The notes: a model not told the origin generated them from the letters alone. A stretch of DNA of 64,000 bases from Arbacia lixula (GCA_963669155.1 OZ022587.1:17686980-17750979), one strand, 5' to 3'; positions 41,001 to 48,240 are shown, counted from the first letter of the stretch. Made by a program: numbers and translations.

Positions 41001-41402
41001 ACGACTGGCTACGACGCCGCCGACGGAAGCGGCGATCGTGATACAGTGGGGGATGGTAGAGACGGAAGTAGAGACGGCAGTAGAGGCGGCAGTAGAGGCG
41101 GCAGCGGCAGCGGAAGAGGAGGCGGTAAAGACGACGGCAAAGGCAGCGGCAAGGGCATTGTCACCCGAGGGGCGTCCGGTCTTGTAGCAGCCCTTGTGAC
41201 GCGGTATGAGGTGAAGAAGAAGGCCGAGAGAAAATGGAAAGAGGCGCACGCTGCGGTGTCAGAACAAATCAAAGAAGAAGAAGAAAAGGAGGCGGAGAAG
41301 GAGAACGACATTGAAGAAGAGGGACAGGAAAAGGAGACGGAGCAGGAGGAGCAGGGGCAGGAGCAGGAGGGGAAGGAGGAGAGTAATTCTACCCAGTTTT
41401 GA
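9719..41402 (+). CDS. Gene A: TRPC-like cation channel, 16 coding exons, 988 aa
   Basis: Joined exons: 9719-9923, 22317-22432, 24789-24902, 26928-27134, 27844-27933, 29503-29622, 30124-30311, 32497-32630, 33302-33441, 34157-34503, 35054-35249, 35547-35732, 36911-36991, 39244-39365, 39757-39946, 40872-41402 (2,967 nt with stop). All introns are GT-AG and phases agree throughout. Order seen: ankyrin-like region about residues 20-145, TRP_2-type linker 146-300 with YKGIATPAYV, pre-S1 310-334, S1 348-371, S2 377-397, S3 417-436, S4 463-484, S4-S5 linker with LQISLG (492-497), S5 506-526, pore with LYWSLFGM (562-569), S6 587-612, TRP box EWKYSR (625-630), PPPFN (645-649), rib helix IKMLMERYV (711-719). 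TRPC channels are tetrameric, Ca2+-permeable, plasma-membrane channels usually gated downstream of phospholipase C; that role is by family. The ATG at 9719 is preferred to 9686 because it has A at -3 and G at +4 and aligns with the gene B start. Oddities: the zinc-binding His/Cys motif is missing and the C-tail is low-complexity. Family assignment is firm; subtype is not. Confidence 0.93.
9940..10393. mobile_element. CRE-bearing MITE family, copy b (3' truncated)
   Basis: It starts 16 bp after the gene A exon 1 splice donor. Both TGACGTCA sites are mutated (TGACGCGT, TGACGTCG) and the far terminus is lost near a poorly conserved GCTTCTGTGATGG. Confidence 0.75.
10500..10745. repeat. (CT)n / (CTGT)n microsatellite
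   Basis: CT run with an embedded CTGT block (10692-10720), ending in TATATATA. Gene A intron 1. Confidence 0.93.
11164..11516. mobile_element. Foldback MITE, AGGGCATATACTGTACTGG family, copy 1
   Basis: 353-bp near-complete palindrome flanked by TTAA, in gene A intron 1. The arms carry GAGCAATCTTCTTACCAATG and its inverse; the centre is a short AACATTTTGA-type loop. Confidence 0.85.
12269..12425. mobile_element. Foldback MITE, GGGTGTTTCATTAAAGTTGTC end
   Basis: Left end GGGTGTTTCATTAAAGTTGT followed by the palindromic CAGCACTGA/TCAGTGCTG, with the inverse GTCAGTGCTGACAACTTT at the right. In gene A intron 1. Confidence 0.65.
12733..13276. mobile_element. MITE, AGGTGATATTCATAG family, copy 2
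   Basis: 544 bp, flanked by TTAA on both sides, in gene A intron 1. It shares the body of copy 1 (for example GCAGCTTCTTTTCCGCCAGA), with a deletion of about 45 bp relative to it. Confidence 0.8.
13870..14042. repeat. Two-copy tandem repeat with G runs
   Basis: GGACGCTATCCCTGCATTAG and GGACGCTATTCCTGCATTAG, each after a G-rich run and each ending GGAGCAAATGAATGAC, about 90 bp apart. Confidence 0.8.
15014..15173. mobile_element. Foldback MITE, GGGGCCCCGTAACATTAATG end
   Basis: 160 bp. Left GGGCCCCGTAACATTAATG with GCGATCAATCG pairs with right CGATTGATCGC and CTACGGGGCCC. A decayed relative without termini lies at about 54119-54225 (GAAAGACGAATTCTTATTGG). Confidence 0.72.
15238..15402. mobile_element. 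Foldback MITE, GGCCATGTTGCAT end, copy 1
   Basis: Ends GGCCATGTTGCAT and GGAACATGGCC, with TTTCAATTATTGTAACTTAC and its inverse inside. The same type occurs at 40172-40326. Confidence 0.68.
15929..16115. mobile_element. Foldback MITE, GGGTGTTTCACCAAGCTG end, copy 1
   Basis: 187 bp. Ends GGGTGTTTCACCAAGCTGTT and its inverse; TTCGTAAGTTACGAACAG is itself palindromic. In gene A intron 1. Confidence 0.78.
16604..16750. repeat. Two-copy tandem repeat
   Basis: TTCTAAGAAAGGCTCAACAT followed by CAGAAAGCCTT.CTGAG occurs at about 16606 and 16687, a period of about 81 bp, with a few differences. In gene A intron 1. Confidence 0.75.
20063..20410 (+). repeat. tRNA-derived SINE
   Basis: A-box-like TGGCCGAGAGG (20073-20083) and B-box GGTTCGAATCT (20127-20137) are placed as in a Ser/Leu-like tRNA. 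The acceptor stem does not pair, so it is not a working tRNA. About 200 bp of unrelated body follow, then a T run and two copies of AATCCATTTT as a tail. It is in gene A intron 1, sense orientation. Confidence 0.7.
22317..22432 (+). CDS. Gene A exon 2: ankyrin-like
   Basis: Contains no methionine, so an ATG-based ORF search misses it. The acceptor is TTTTCTTAG and the donor GTGATG. It completes a split Val codon and reads IKELLPLDVDVGDSLLRAV then EFELAVKCILEHADKK, the TRPC pattern of 'VGDALLHAI..EFVEAVE'. It is 116 nt, the same as gene B exon 2; 25 of 39 residues match by my count. Confidence 0.92.
22799..23580. repeat. CT-rich satellite with about 110-bp higher-order period
   Basis: Almost pure pyrimidine over about 780 bp. 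CCATAC or CCAT landmarks at 22902, 23013, 23126, 23214, 23332 and 23457 show units of roughly 88-125 bp inside the CT background. The long open frames here are artefacts. Gene A intron 2. Confidence 0.92.
23700..23920 (+). repeat. LINE 3' end with (ATTCTAAA)n tail
   Basis: Non-coding 3'-UTR-like sequence ending GGGTCAATAAAATTCTAAAA with an 8-bp tail repeat, the style of L2/CR1-type elements. It directly follows the large CT satellite in gene A intron 2. Confidence 0.5.
24789..24902 (+). CDS. Gene A exon 3: ankyrin-like
   Basis: 114 nt, phase 0 at both ends. It contains GSDFHPLVTPIMRAAQLNNF, matching the TRPC signature SDF.PDITPI.LAA..NNY. The acceptor GGGGCAG at 24788 has a poor pyrimidine tract. 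It has the same length as gene B exon 3, with 29 of 38 residues identical by my count. Confidence 0.92.
25720..26041. mobile_element. Foldback MITE, GGGTGTTTCACCAAGCTG end, copy 2
   Basis: 322 bp in gene A intron 3. Same ends as copy 1 with a different, AT-rich insert in the middle (about 25,820-25,960). Confidence 0.7.
26505..26927. repeat. Long pyrimidine tract before gene A exon 4
   Basis: CT and AC microsatellite (26512-26590), then 300 bp of C-rich pyrimidine sequence with TATCCGATTCAATACC. It ends CCCGGCCCTCTCCCAACC and CTAG, nearly the same as the end of gene B intron 3. Confidence 0.85.
26928..27134 (+). CDS. Gene A exon 4: TRP_2-type linker
   Basis: 207 nt, phase 0. It begins LLLDSGARI and runs to QYKGIATPAYVTQAYTDPI and AFQLTKTL, equivalent to 'YKALASPSYI....DPI..AFELS' of TRPC channels. 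The donor GAG|GTCCGA is chosen because it restores the exact family spacing between AFQL and the AADL of the next exon (37 residues in both). The zinc-ligand His and Cys residues expected between residues 146 and 170 are absent. Confidence 0.9.
27175..27332. mobile_element. Foldback MITE, GGGCCCCGTTGCATAAAAC end
   Basis: 158 bp in gene A intron 4, starting 41 bp after the exon 4 donor. TACCATTAATGGTAACT is repeated in both arms. Relatives lie at 48934-49091 and, as a 33-bp scrap, at 47674-47706. Confidence 0.78.
27844..27933 (+). CDS. Gene A exon 5: linker helix
   Basis: 90 nt, 30 codons, phase 0. It reads KMEQLAADLISLARNTSE, the equivalent of TRPC 'QCEDFAVDLLDQARS'. The donor GTACAT is followed 8 nt later by a GT microsatellite of about 260 bp. 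Confidence 0.88.
27941..28204. repeat. (GT)n microsatellite
   Basis: About 260 bp of GT with TTGTGTGTTGTG and GTATGT interruptions, beginning 8 bp after the exon 5 donor of gene A. Confidence 0.95.
28233..28715. mobile_element. CRE-bearing MITE family, copy c
   Basis: 483 bp in gene A intron 5, directly after the GT microsatellite. The flanks GTAA and TTCA are decayed TTAA. Perfect TGACGTCA occurs at 28363-28370 and 28568-28575. Confidence 0.8.
29503..29622 (+). CDS. Gene A exon 6: linker
   Basis: 120 nt, 40 codons, phase 0. It begins ILKVLKYSGNGKD and ends KISRAIEFRQKR, corresponding to TRPC 'LEIVLN... LKVAIKYHQKE' just before the FVAQPNCQQ motif. The middle is Lys-rich and divergent. Confidence 0.88.
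30124..30311 (+). CDS. Gene A exon 7: FVAGPNCQQ motif and pre-S1
   Basis: 188 nt ending in phase 2. It has no suitable ATG start and is visible only from splice logic. It opens with FVAGPNCQQ, almost the TRPC hallmark FVAQPNCQQ, then a hydrophobic segment AIAQILVMLGLILVHPLLCV, the pre-S1 elbow and helix. The donor is GTAAGT. Confidence 0.93.
31060..31690 (-). repeat. LINE 3' ends, minus strand, (AGATAC)n head
   Basis: Three related pieces at about 31064-31240, 31416-31545 and 31625-31690, each with a TTYAGTSCAAAATSATRG-like block; the first and third begin with repeated AAGATAC or AGATAC. Read on the minus strand they end with AATAAAAT and a tail repeat. All in gene A intron 7. Confidence 0.45.
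32165..32445. repeat. (CTAT)n then (CT)n microsatellites
   Basis: About 40 CTAT units (32165-32335) with few interruptions, then CT from 32400 to 32440. It forms part of an extended pyrimidine-rich stretch (31,860-32,496) before exon 8. Confidence 0.95.
32497..32630 (+). CDS. Gene A exon 8: S1 and start of S2
   Basis: 134 nt, entering in phase 2 and leaving in phase 1. It encodes YVKFIIQLGSDILLLGILIA (S1) and LVILEIIMLFLFSLG (S2). The acceptor follows hundreds of bases of CTAT and CT repeats in intron 7, which act as a huge pyrimidine tract. Confidence 0.92.
33302..33441 (+). CDS. Gene A exon 9: S2-S3
   Basis: 140 nt. It completes a Gly codon, reads IGLKMGRLLYYRGPKMFFTS, then FENYRDMVIAILLFVHCVLD, which is S3. 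The donor is GTGAGT, phase 0. Confidence 0.92.
33931..34155. repeat. (CT)n tract abutting exon 10 acceptor
   Basis: About 220 bp of CT ending TTTCCTATAG directly at exon 10, so the microsatellite is itself the polypyrimidine tract. Confidence 0.93.
34157..34503 (+). CDS. Gene A exon 10: S4, S4-S5 linker, S5
   Basis: 347 nt, the longest channel-core exon. It has S4 AIVGLVSVIAFMRIMPYL, the linker DFIGALQISLGDMI (TRPC: LGPLQISLGRM.) and S5 FFIFLFCVFIAFGTGLTFLY. The outer pore has Cys537 and Cys545, seven residues apart, a likely counterpart of the extracellular disulphide of TRPC4/5. The donor is GTAGGT, phase 2. Confidence 0.94.
34950..35053. repeat. (CT)n tract abutting exon 11 acceptor
   Basis: About 100 bp of CT ending CCCTACAG directly at exon 11. 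Confidence 0.92.
35054..35249 (+). CDS. Gene A exon 11: pore loop and S6
   Basis: 196 nt. It encodes IFFAMLTLYWSLFGMINV, where LYW replaces the usual LFW and SLFGM is the filter region, then S6 ILFALFHILAIIVLLNALIA ending NVFNEIE. The acceptor lies directly after a CT tract of about 100 bp. The donor is GTGAGC, phase 0. Confidence 0.95.
35547..35732 (+). CDS. Gene A exon 12: TRP box and PPPFN
   Basis: 186 nt, phase 0. It starts ENADVEWKYSRTVLWMSF, matching 'DADVEWKFARAKLWMSY' of TRP channels, followed by TVPPPFNLIPD. The donor GTCAAC at 35733 is weak, but it is the one I found that keeps phase with exon 13. Confidence 0.93.
36420..36670 (+). pseudogene. LINE C-terminal fragment with (TTGA)n tail, in gene A intron 12
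   Basis: One frame gives KLAGHAQRHPELTLHSVILW then EPLHGK. After a frameshift, 36556-36633 gives DTGLQETEEIVNLMMDGNRW then KELLH and stop. Both are conserved blocks of non-LTR retrotransposon ORF2 C-termini. The element ends in TTGATTGATTGATTG, a microsatellite-type tail. It lies in the same orientation as gene A. Confidence 0.8.
36911..36991 (+). CDS. Gene A exon 13: acidic linker
   Basis: 81 nt, 27 codons, phase 0: VITNGNLTEENETESGNE then HDVNEAEYQ. The final EYQ joins to AVIKMLMERYV, like TRPC 'YQEVMRNLVKRYV'. Because it is short and in frame it could be skipped in some transcripts; that is inference. Confidence 0.82.
36992..39243 (+). other. Gene A intron 13
   Basis: 2.25 kb. One TTAA-flanked foldback (37176-37539); the rest is AT-rich with no repeat or coding sequence I can identify. 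Confidence 0.65.
37176..37539. mobile_element. Foldback MITE, AGGGCATATACTGTACTGG family, copy 2
   Basis: 364-bp palindrome in gene A intron 13, TTAA on both sides. It includes TTCGGCCCGAACATTTTG at the centre. Confidence 0.85.
39244..39365 (+). CDS. Gene A exon 14: rib helix
   Basis: 122 nt, leaving in phase 2. It encodes AVIKMLMERYVTEQL and IRDLRNDVASLR, the TRPC 'LVKRYV' rib helix and the 'ELKQDISSFR' segment. The acceptor is GACACTAG. Confidence 0.9.
39757..39946 (+). CDS. Gene A exon 15: C-terminal helix
   Basis: 190 nt. It starts FDISVKLFEMEEEIKQGG, equivalent to TRPC 'RFEVLGLLR', then a stretch predicted as helical by eye ending NNVEKYK. The donor GTGAGT at 39947 is copied 80 bp downstream by a tandem duplication. 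Confidence 0.87.
39929..40104. repeat. 80-bp tandem duplication across the exon 15 donor
   Basis: AATGTCGAAAAGTACAAA with GTGAGTG starts at 39929; copies start at exactly 40009 and, truncated, at 40089. Each full unit contains the end of exon 15, its splice donor and about 62 bp of intron. Confidence 0.9.
40172..40326. mobile_element. Foldback MITE, GGCCATGTTGCAT end, copy 2
   Basis: In gene A intron 15. Ends GGGCCATGTTGCATAATG and CATGCAACATGGC; inner TTACCATCAATGGTAACTAC pairs with its inverse. Confidence 0.72.
40872..41402 (+). CDS. Gene A exon 16: low-complexity C-tail and stop
   Basis: 531 nt ending in TGA. Residues 813-840 are DFIPALEDLDEMIDTKMELE followed by an Ala-rich helix. Residues 863-905 are a Gly/Ser/Asp/Arg repeat encoded by a 12-nt minisatellite. 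Residues 921-940 (RYEVKKKAERKWKEA core) are basic and amphipathic, and 945-983 are almost all Glu, Lys and Gln. This differs from the calmodulin/IP3-receptor-binding tail of standard TRPCs; the basic segment could play that part, which is only a guess. Confidence 0.88.
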   Translation, partial: DFIPALEDLDEMIDTKMELEAFINAEAAAKRAAAADASRSTIGTTGYDAADGSGDRDTVGDGRDGSRDGSRGGSRGGSGSGRGGGKDDGKGSGKGIVTRGASGLVAALVTRYEVKKKAERKWKEAHAAVSEQIKEEEEKEAEKENDIEEEGQEKETEQEEQGQEQEGKEESNSTQF

Positions 41403-42653
41403 TAGATAACCTGAAGATGAGATTGGAATCCATACCGATTGACAGTGGAAGTGAGACACGTATTTCACAGAACACTATTGAACATCTAACATCTGTCTAA
41501 TGCTGCATGCGGGCGGGTTTGTGGGTGAGAGTGTGTATAGTTTGTGCATTGATCGACACAGGAATACTGTTAAAGACGGATAAGAATCGATCTTCATTCT
41601 TTGAACCCATGCTTGTAACCGCCGAAAAGTTATTTGTTCTAAGCATGTACTTTCATGAGCTTTAACAATTTATTGCATTACCGTGTAGCAACGGCTTCTT
41701 AGAGAGAACAAAAGAAACGTCTCGTTTCGCTTGTCCAGTTCTGTTGGATGGCATCAATATTTTTGTGAGCAAAACGGATATCAGCGAACAAAAATTAACA
41801 GGTTTTTCAAGTAAAATATATTTTTTAAGTAAGAACATTATCTAATATCTCCGTTTATTCATCATTTCACAATCCTTTAGAAGAAATCCGAGTACAGGAT
41901 TTTAAGTGGTGTTTCCCTTAATTTTGTTGAAAATTGCAAAATAATGTGATAAGAAACAGAGCTTCGCGAGACAAAATAACGGAATCAAAGATAATTTTCC
42001 AAGTTGGCATTAGCTAAATTTTGGTGCTGAGCATGGGACATCAAAGTATTGTAGTGATTGTAGAATGCTTTTGAAATTCATTAGCACGCTTTAGTATCCA
42101 TATATATATTTGAATGTATTATGCTAGAGTTGTTTCTCCACCCTAACACCTTCCCGGTCTACGTGTATGTGTGTATGAGAAAGAGGGGTAGAGAGAGGGT
42201 GCGTTGTGTGTTTGCTTGTGTGTGTGTGTGTGGGGGGGGGGGGGGGCGTAGAGCAACGTGCTGACCAGCCAGCCAGCCTTATCGCTGCATTAGCTCACCC
42301 AACTAATATATGTATATTATGTTATATCTGTTATTCACGCGCAGCTCCAGTGTATGAAATAATCACATCCATTGCACGCTGAATAACACATTACACCTTT
42401 TGTTATAACCTTCCCATTGTGCGTGAGAAGCATATGGAAGATCTATGAAATTTGTGCCAAAGTGCTTCCATGGCGCATAAAGAGCTAAGTAAGGCTTTCA
42501 GCCGTGTAGGGAAACTGAAGTTTATTTCTTATAAAATTTGTAAAATAGTCTATATTTGAGAAGGAAGGTAAACTCGTTTGTTGCATTCTGAACGCAAGCT
42601 AGCCAATCTGATTGATCTGTTTCGGAGTACACACCGATGTAATAAGTACTGCT

Positions 42654-42910
42654 GCCCTACTCTGACACGCGAAAGGACAAAGGGAAGCAAGTGACAAATC
42701 ACTCAGATCTGGGTTATTGGTATTCTTAGATTGTACCCAGCATTCCCTACACACAGGCAAAATCTGGACAAGAAATGTTCATCTCGTTGCGAGATATTCA
42801 ATCTGACAAGATGTGGTGTTGCACTGATACAAATGCAAGTGACAGACACATTTTGTTCATTTACAAGAAAAGTATCTTTTGTTACTAACTTCCTTTTGTC
42901 AGAGTAGGGC
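42654..42910. mobile_element. MITE, GCCCTACTCTGAC family, copy 1
   Basis: 257 bp with inverted ends GCCCTACTCTGAC / GTCAGAGTAGGGC, in the intergenic region. Its body has GATTGTACCCAGCATTCC and ATCTGGACAAGAAATGTTCA, shared with the two other copies. Confidence 0.82.
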
Positions 42911-42962
42911 AGTATAGGCGTTATTTCTCGATGTAGTTGTGAGGGTTTGCAATAACATGATG

Positions 42963-42968
42963 AATAAA
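42963..42968 (+). terminator. Possible poly(A) signal downstream of gene A
   Basis: This is the first canonical AATAAA I find after the gene A stop codon, about 1.56 kb downstream. No canonical hexamer was seen between 41,403 and here, so either the 3' UTR is long or a variant signal is used. Confidence 0.25.
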
Positions 42969-44724
42969 ACATCAAATGTATTCATTAAAAAGGCCATTAT
43001 GTCGAGTATCAAACATAATGGTTGCGATTACAGAAAAGCATCTAACCAAGTTAACACATTGTGTGCCAGATAAACTACAACTCCATCAGAAATGTGCGTA
43101 TTGATTGTGAGAATAAGTCACAAGAAATGTTGACATACAAAAAATTGAACTCGAGGTCAATGTATAAAGTGTCATCCTCCGCATTGACTTTTTTTTAAAG
43201 ATATTTGATATTATTTTCTCTCAAATCAATTCAACAAACCTGATACATTGTAAATTGATATTTTTAATTAAACATAAATTGCAATAGTTATACATAAATG
43301 CATTTTCATATATTGTTTACAAAACATAATTGTACAATCGAGAATCTTGAGAGGAAAGTCTTAGTTTCAAGAAACGATATCACGACACATGTATATCAGT
43401 TTAACCCTTATATACATCGCAGTTTATGTCAAATGTATTAGTTGTATCTCACCATGGTCACAGTTGTTTACTTATTCTACGATATCATTGTATGTATTGC
43501 AAAAAAAAGCCTCGAGACAAGGCCACGCAGTATACCATATGAATAGCATGCAGTATAGACATTCATGAATTGAACAATGTGGCGTCTTTCCGATTTGCTG
43601 AGCAGCTAAAAAAACAAATCAAACAGATCTTGAAAACAACTGTACATTTTGATTTAACCCAAAATGTTCAGAGGGTCTATGTGAAAAACATTCCCTCTTT
43701 TTACTGCTGTCCCATTAGACAGACCGGCATTAATAGCTCGTTACGGGTCATCCGTTAATTTGAGGGAGAATATAACCCTTAAACCAAAATCAAATGAATG
43801 AAAGCAGAAGAAAGGGAAAATGTTAGGTAACAGTTTGACAAAAATGGCACATAGTACATGTGTAAGGAAGTTGTTAATATTTGATGACCATGATCACTAG
43901 CACGGATATCTGATTCTCGACTTAATCCCGAATCAAGAACGACTAAGGATTTCCTCATGAAGCTGTGTATATAGGTGTGTTATTTTAGCCTAATGTGAAG
44001 GGAGTGTTCTCTTCAATAATGACTTGCGAATGAGGTAGACATGGTCGGTGAGAGTAATAATGATTTATACCCGATGAGGATATTTTCAGCATGAGTATAG
44101 ATATCTTAAAAAAACAACATTATTCTTTTTCATAGCCCGTGGTGGTTCCAACATTTGTGTTTCATTCACTACCTCAAATTTTAATCTTGCATTCGCTGAG
44201 GCGGTGTCGTCGTCATCACAAGAGATTTCACTGGCAGGTGAATTTGGCGCCGATTCTCCCCCAACACTTTCAAAGTACTGATAAAACTGATTTGTTTTCG
44301 GAACAGCCAATGTGTGTTAGAATCTGTTTACTTAGCAGAACGGGTCTTATATCATTCCATACTTGATTTGAATTTGTGCCAGTGACAATTTATTATTTAA
44401 GCAAGAAAACATGCGTCTTCCTTGCGTGAGACCTAATCACATTCCTCTTTGTTCTGTATGTTTCAATAAATGATCGTATAAGAAATACTTCTTCTTTAAT
44501 ACCACCTCGTTATTCTTCATGAAGTCTTTCTTATCTTAATACCACACACGACATAAACAATATCTTAAAATAGCATATTTCTGTCTTAAACTCAAGATAC
44601 ATGAATTTATCGAAGTTGAGTGTTTACGCGCTTAGTTGTTTCTTACAAAAACGGAATATAATGAATCCGAAAATTCCAGGTCAACCACGGGCTCTTGGTC
44701 TAATACGCCCGACCTTGTCTTTAA

Positions 44725-45192
44725 AGGAAGAGTTCACCATGAAGTAAGCATGGCTTTAATAACAGCAGAAACATAAAGGAGACAAATTAGTGAAGGTTTG
44801 ACAAAAAAGAAGGATAAACCAGTTATGAATTTCCAAAATGATTAATTTTGTGACGTCACTTGCGAGCTACTTGCAACTTGCTATTAGTTATGTATTGATT
44901 TAAAAGACACAACGTCGATTTTCTCAAAAGGTTTTATACCATTAATACATCATCAGATCCATTTTCAAACACACACCTCCATTTTTCACAAGCAGAAAAA
45001 GGGCAATCTATGAAATCATCGAGAGCACAATATATGTGAGAGAAGTTAGCAAGTGACGTCATAGAATTAAAACACTCAACAAGTCATAACTGTCTTATCC
45101 TTTGATAGATGTTGATCAAAACTTCACAAAACTATTGCTTTGACTTTCCTGTTTTAATCAAACTCAATTGAACTTTAGGGTGGACTTTTTCT
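44725..45192. mobile_element. CRE-bearing MITE family, copy d
   Basis: 468 bp in the intergenic region, TTAA on both sides. TGACGTCA at 44851-44858 and 45054-45061. Confidence 0.8.
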
Positions 45193-45315
45193 TTAAATAC
45201 ACATAAATCGGTTTCACTCCAATAAATAAATCGCGGAGTGTGTTGAGAGAGGCGAGCTATTGTGTATGTGTAGCCAAAGAGAAATAGAACACGAACACAT
45301 ATCTTGATTCTATTA

Positions 45316-45765
45316 GGGGATTTCACACTGGGCATGGCATGTAGTTACGTAGTGTTGCGTAGCCACTACGCGGAAATCGGCTGCTATACTTATGAAAATT
45401 ACGCGCAGGGTCGGCGCAGTCTGTGCGTAAGATTACGTATGGTTGTGTAGCCTGTACGTAGGAACCGCGTACCTACTTACGAGTATTTTGCGTTAGGCAG
45501 GCTGCGTAAAGTTGCTTACAAATGCGTCGGGCTGCTTACAGTTGCGAATTAATGCGTAGAAATGGCGCGCAGTAACGTAGTATTGCGTAGATCTGCGTAC
45601 CAACGGCATACGCGAAAAAAAAAATGTTTGTTTGCGTCCATCTCGCGAATCCTCGTGCGTCGCTCGGCGTATTGTTACGTAGGGTAGCGCAGACACAACG
45701 TATAAAGTAGCGTAGTGTTACGAAGTCACTACGCAGCACTACGTAAAGCCCGGTGTGAAACTCCC
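45316..45765. mobile_element. 450-bp MITE with TTA target duplication
   Basis: Left end GGGGATTTCACACTGGGC and inverse right end GGGAGTTTCACACCGGGC, with TTA directly repeated on both sides (45313-45315, 45766-45768). A TTA/TAA duplication is usual for PIF/Harbinger elements. The interior is full of TACGTA and TGCGTA steps. No transposase. Confidence 0.78.
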
Positions 45766-46899
45766 TTATGACTTTGGCACTTTGAATACAACCCTATGTC
45801 GGGATTTGTTTTGACAATTATGATTCACGTTACGTAAAGCCTAAGTTTTAAAAACAGAAATTGAGTGGAGCAAATGTTGGTAATTATGTAAGACAACATT
45901 TATTTGTCTGAAGGTCGTCTGTGCAGGATGATATAAGCCAACAGGGGATTAAAGATAATTATCCCTTTTCCGTGTGATCTCCGTGGATTAATTCTTCACG
46001 GACGACTTGCTCTAGTGGGTTCGGCACAAAAGAGATAATCAGGAGATTCATCGCGTAGTACTTTATTGTTTGATTTCGCCTCTTTAACCAACTAGGGTAG
46101 CCCCGTCTGTAAGCAAAGCATTGTTCTCCCCGGGGCCTTGGGTTCATCAAAAAACCAACATAACACAGACAATTCTGACGATTGGGTAATCATCAAAAAT
46201 AGTACTGCTTTCAGTATCGTCATCTTTAATTTTGTTTGTTCGTTTGGGGGGGGGGGGGGGGAGGTCACAACTTCCGTTTTGAATAGGCTTTGTGTAACAT
46301 TGTAGTTTTCATGATGCACCACAAAAAATTATAATAGGCAAATCCATAGAGATATGGGATGTGTTCGTATTGTGTTTTTTATTTGGATATACCAAGTAGA
46401 CAGAGGACAAAAAAAACTCGTCTCGTCATATCCCGCGATTGTCAGTCGTTTGCTTCAAGGAAACTGCTAGAAACACCTGTGACGTTAATCAACTTGAAAA
46501 AAAAAACTCATGTAATAAAACTCTTTGTTCGAGTTCTCTCACTCTTTCAAACTCTTTCACTCATCCGTGCTTCTATATTGACGCATCCATTTCATTATCA
46601 ACTAAAACTCATTATTGCGCAATAAATATGTACGTTCCATCCTTCCCACAAGACATACATAACATCAATGGAAATAAATTTCGTAAAGAAGATGTCAGGC
46701 TAGATATCCCCCCCCCCCCCCCAAAAAAAAAAAAAAAAAAAAAAAAACAGAATCAAATACATGTAAAATGAAAAAAAAAAATGAATAAATAACAGATAAG
46801 TAGATAAATAAAAATCAAATATTGTTTAATCTGCTACATCTCTGAATTTGAAATATGCGGCAATCTTCATTACCATAATATGAAGTTGTTGATGTTACT

Positions 46900-47070
46900 G
46901 TTGATTTTACTGTGTTATGTCTTGTCTATTGAATTTGTTAAAAATGTTGATATGTTTTATATTAATCAAATATAATGTTGTTGTTATGTATTGTAGTGTA
47001 GTTTTATAACTGAAGAGGCCACCATGCTTGAATAAAAACTGGAAATAAAATGAATAAATAAATATCCCTA
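46900..47070 (+). repeat. LINE 3' end with AAATAAAT tail
   Basis: GAAGAGGCCACCATGCTTG followed by AATAAAAACTGG and a (AATA)n tail, as in LINE 3' UTRs. No coding part was recognised. Intergenic. Confidence 0.4.
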
Positions 47071-48206
47071 TGTTTTGTGCCCAGTAGATAATCGTCTTCC
47101 GCAAACGTCACACAGCCAATGGGGGGGTATTAAGTTAATCGTGTTTAATATTCCTCTTTAATTCCCTCTGGATTACTCATTCCCAAACGCCCTTTGTACA
47201 TGTGCTACATAATCAGCACGCGAAGACGAATTGTGTTGTACTATGGGTAAGTGAAACAATCCCAGCGCATTCCTTCTTTCTATACCTTTGCCGAATTGAA
47301 GATGCATCATGAAAACGGCAACGATAGTTACGCAAAGATTCATTTTATTAAAGCAGATAGCTAGGGGAGCGAATTTAGGTTATGCACGTTGTCTTAATTA
47401 AGATGCAACCACATTGCCTAATGGTCGTCCGTGATTGGGTAATTCATTTTTGTGTGCAACATGGGACTTTTCCAAAATTATTATACACCATTCTCCTTCA
47501 TAGAGATGCTATAGTAACACCACCAATTGCGCGCTCCAAGGTGGAAACATCACCATGTGATTTCTGAGAAGGGTCAAGCATGTAGGGGGTGCTGGCAGAC
47601 GGTGGCAAAGTCGTACAGAGGCTGCGCAGACTGAGGTTGTACCAATTATCTCTGTTCCAGACGTACATCACCCAGGGCCCCGTTGTATAAAACTTACCAT
47701 TAATGTCTCACGTTTTGAGCCGACAAGAGGGGGGGGGGGGGGGGGGTCGGGATCCCCACCCCCACCACACTACACCATACCACACCACATCCCCACCCCA
47801 CCACCACCACCACCACCACACTCACACAAACACACATCCTTCAGACAACCGATCTTGTCTTTGCCATGGTATACAAGTAAAAGGCGAGTTTTGGATTTGA
47901 TCATCCCTTGTTCACCAGCATGACTACATGTAGTATATAGAGGGGGCACCGGTTCACCGTACCGTAAACCTGCCCCCATTGTGCGTTGTCTGTACTCATT
48001 GTAGCGAGTATCTGCTCTCATTATATTCAGGGCATGTTCCCCCTTTTCAAACCTGGAGCTCAAGAAAAGAATTCTTCACCACAAACATGACAAAAAGTCA
48101 AACAAAGAGAGAATTAACAGGAGCATGGAGAGAACAAACCTGTGAGAAAACCTTGATGCCAGCAGTGCAATGCGTAGCAAAATAGTATTGGTGTGTTATT
48201 TTATGC

Positions 48207-48240
48207 TATAAAATATTGAATAGTGAAAGACTCACGCCTC
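48207..48240 (+). promoter_or_regulatory. Candidate core promoter of gene B
   Basis: TATAAAA at 48207-48213 lies 27 bp upstream of the A in CTCACG (48231-48236), an imperfect initiator. The leader would be about 259 nt. It is weaker than the gene A candidate because TATAAAA is common in AT-rich DNA. Confidence 0.28.

Larger units (their letters stand above)
41403..48206. other. Region between gene A and gene B
   Basis: 6.8 kb without a recognised gene. It includes the gene A 3' UTR (unknown length), three well-defined MITEs, a LINE tail, G runs (42231-42246, 46246-46261, 47728-47747), a C then A homopolymer pair (46710-46747) and CCACCA repeats near 47800. About 43,130-44,720 shows no recognised element. 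Confidence 0.65.

Noticed and set aside
40800..41311. Minus-strand open frames of 149 and 100 aa
   Set aside because: They are antisense shadows of gene A exon 16, whose repeat composition opens all frames.
44086..44310. Minus-strand 74-aa frame (FYQYFESVGGESAPN...)
   Set aside because: Reads somewhat like protein but has no ATG, no clear splice sites and no family I recognise; possibly a transposon scrap.
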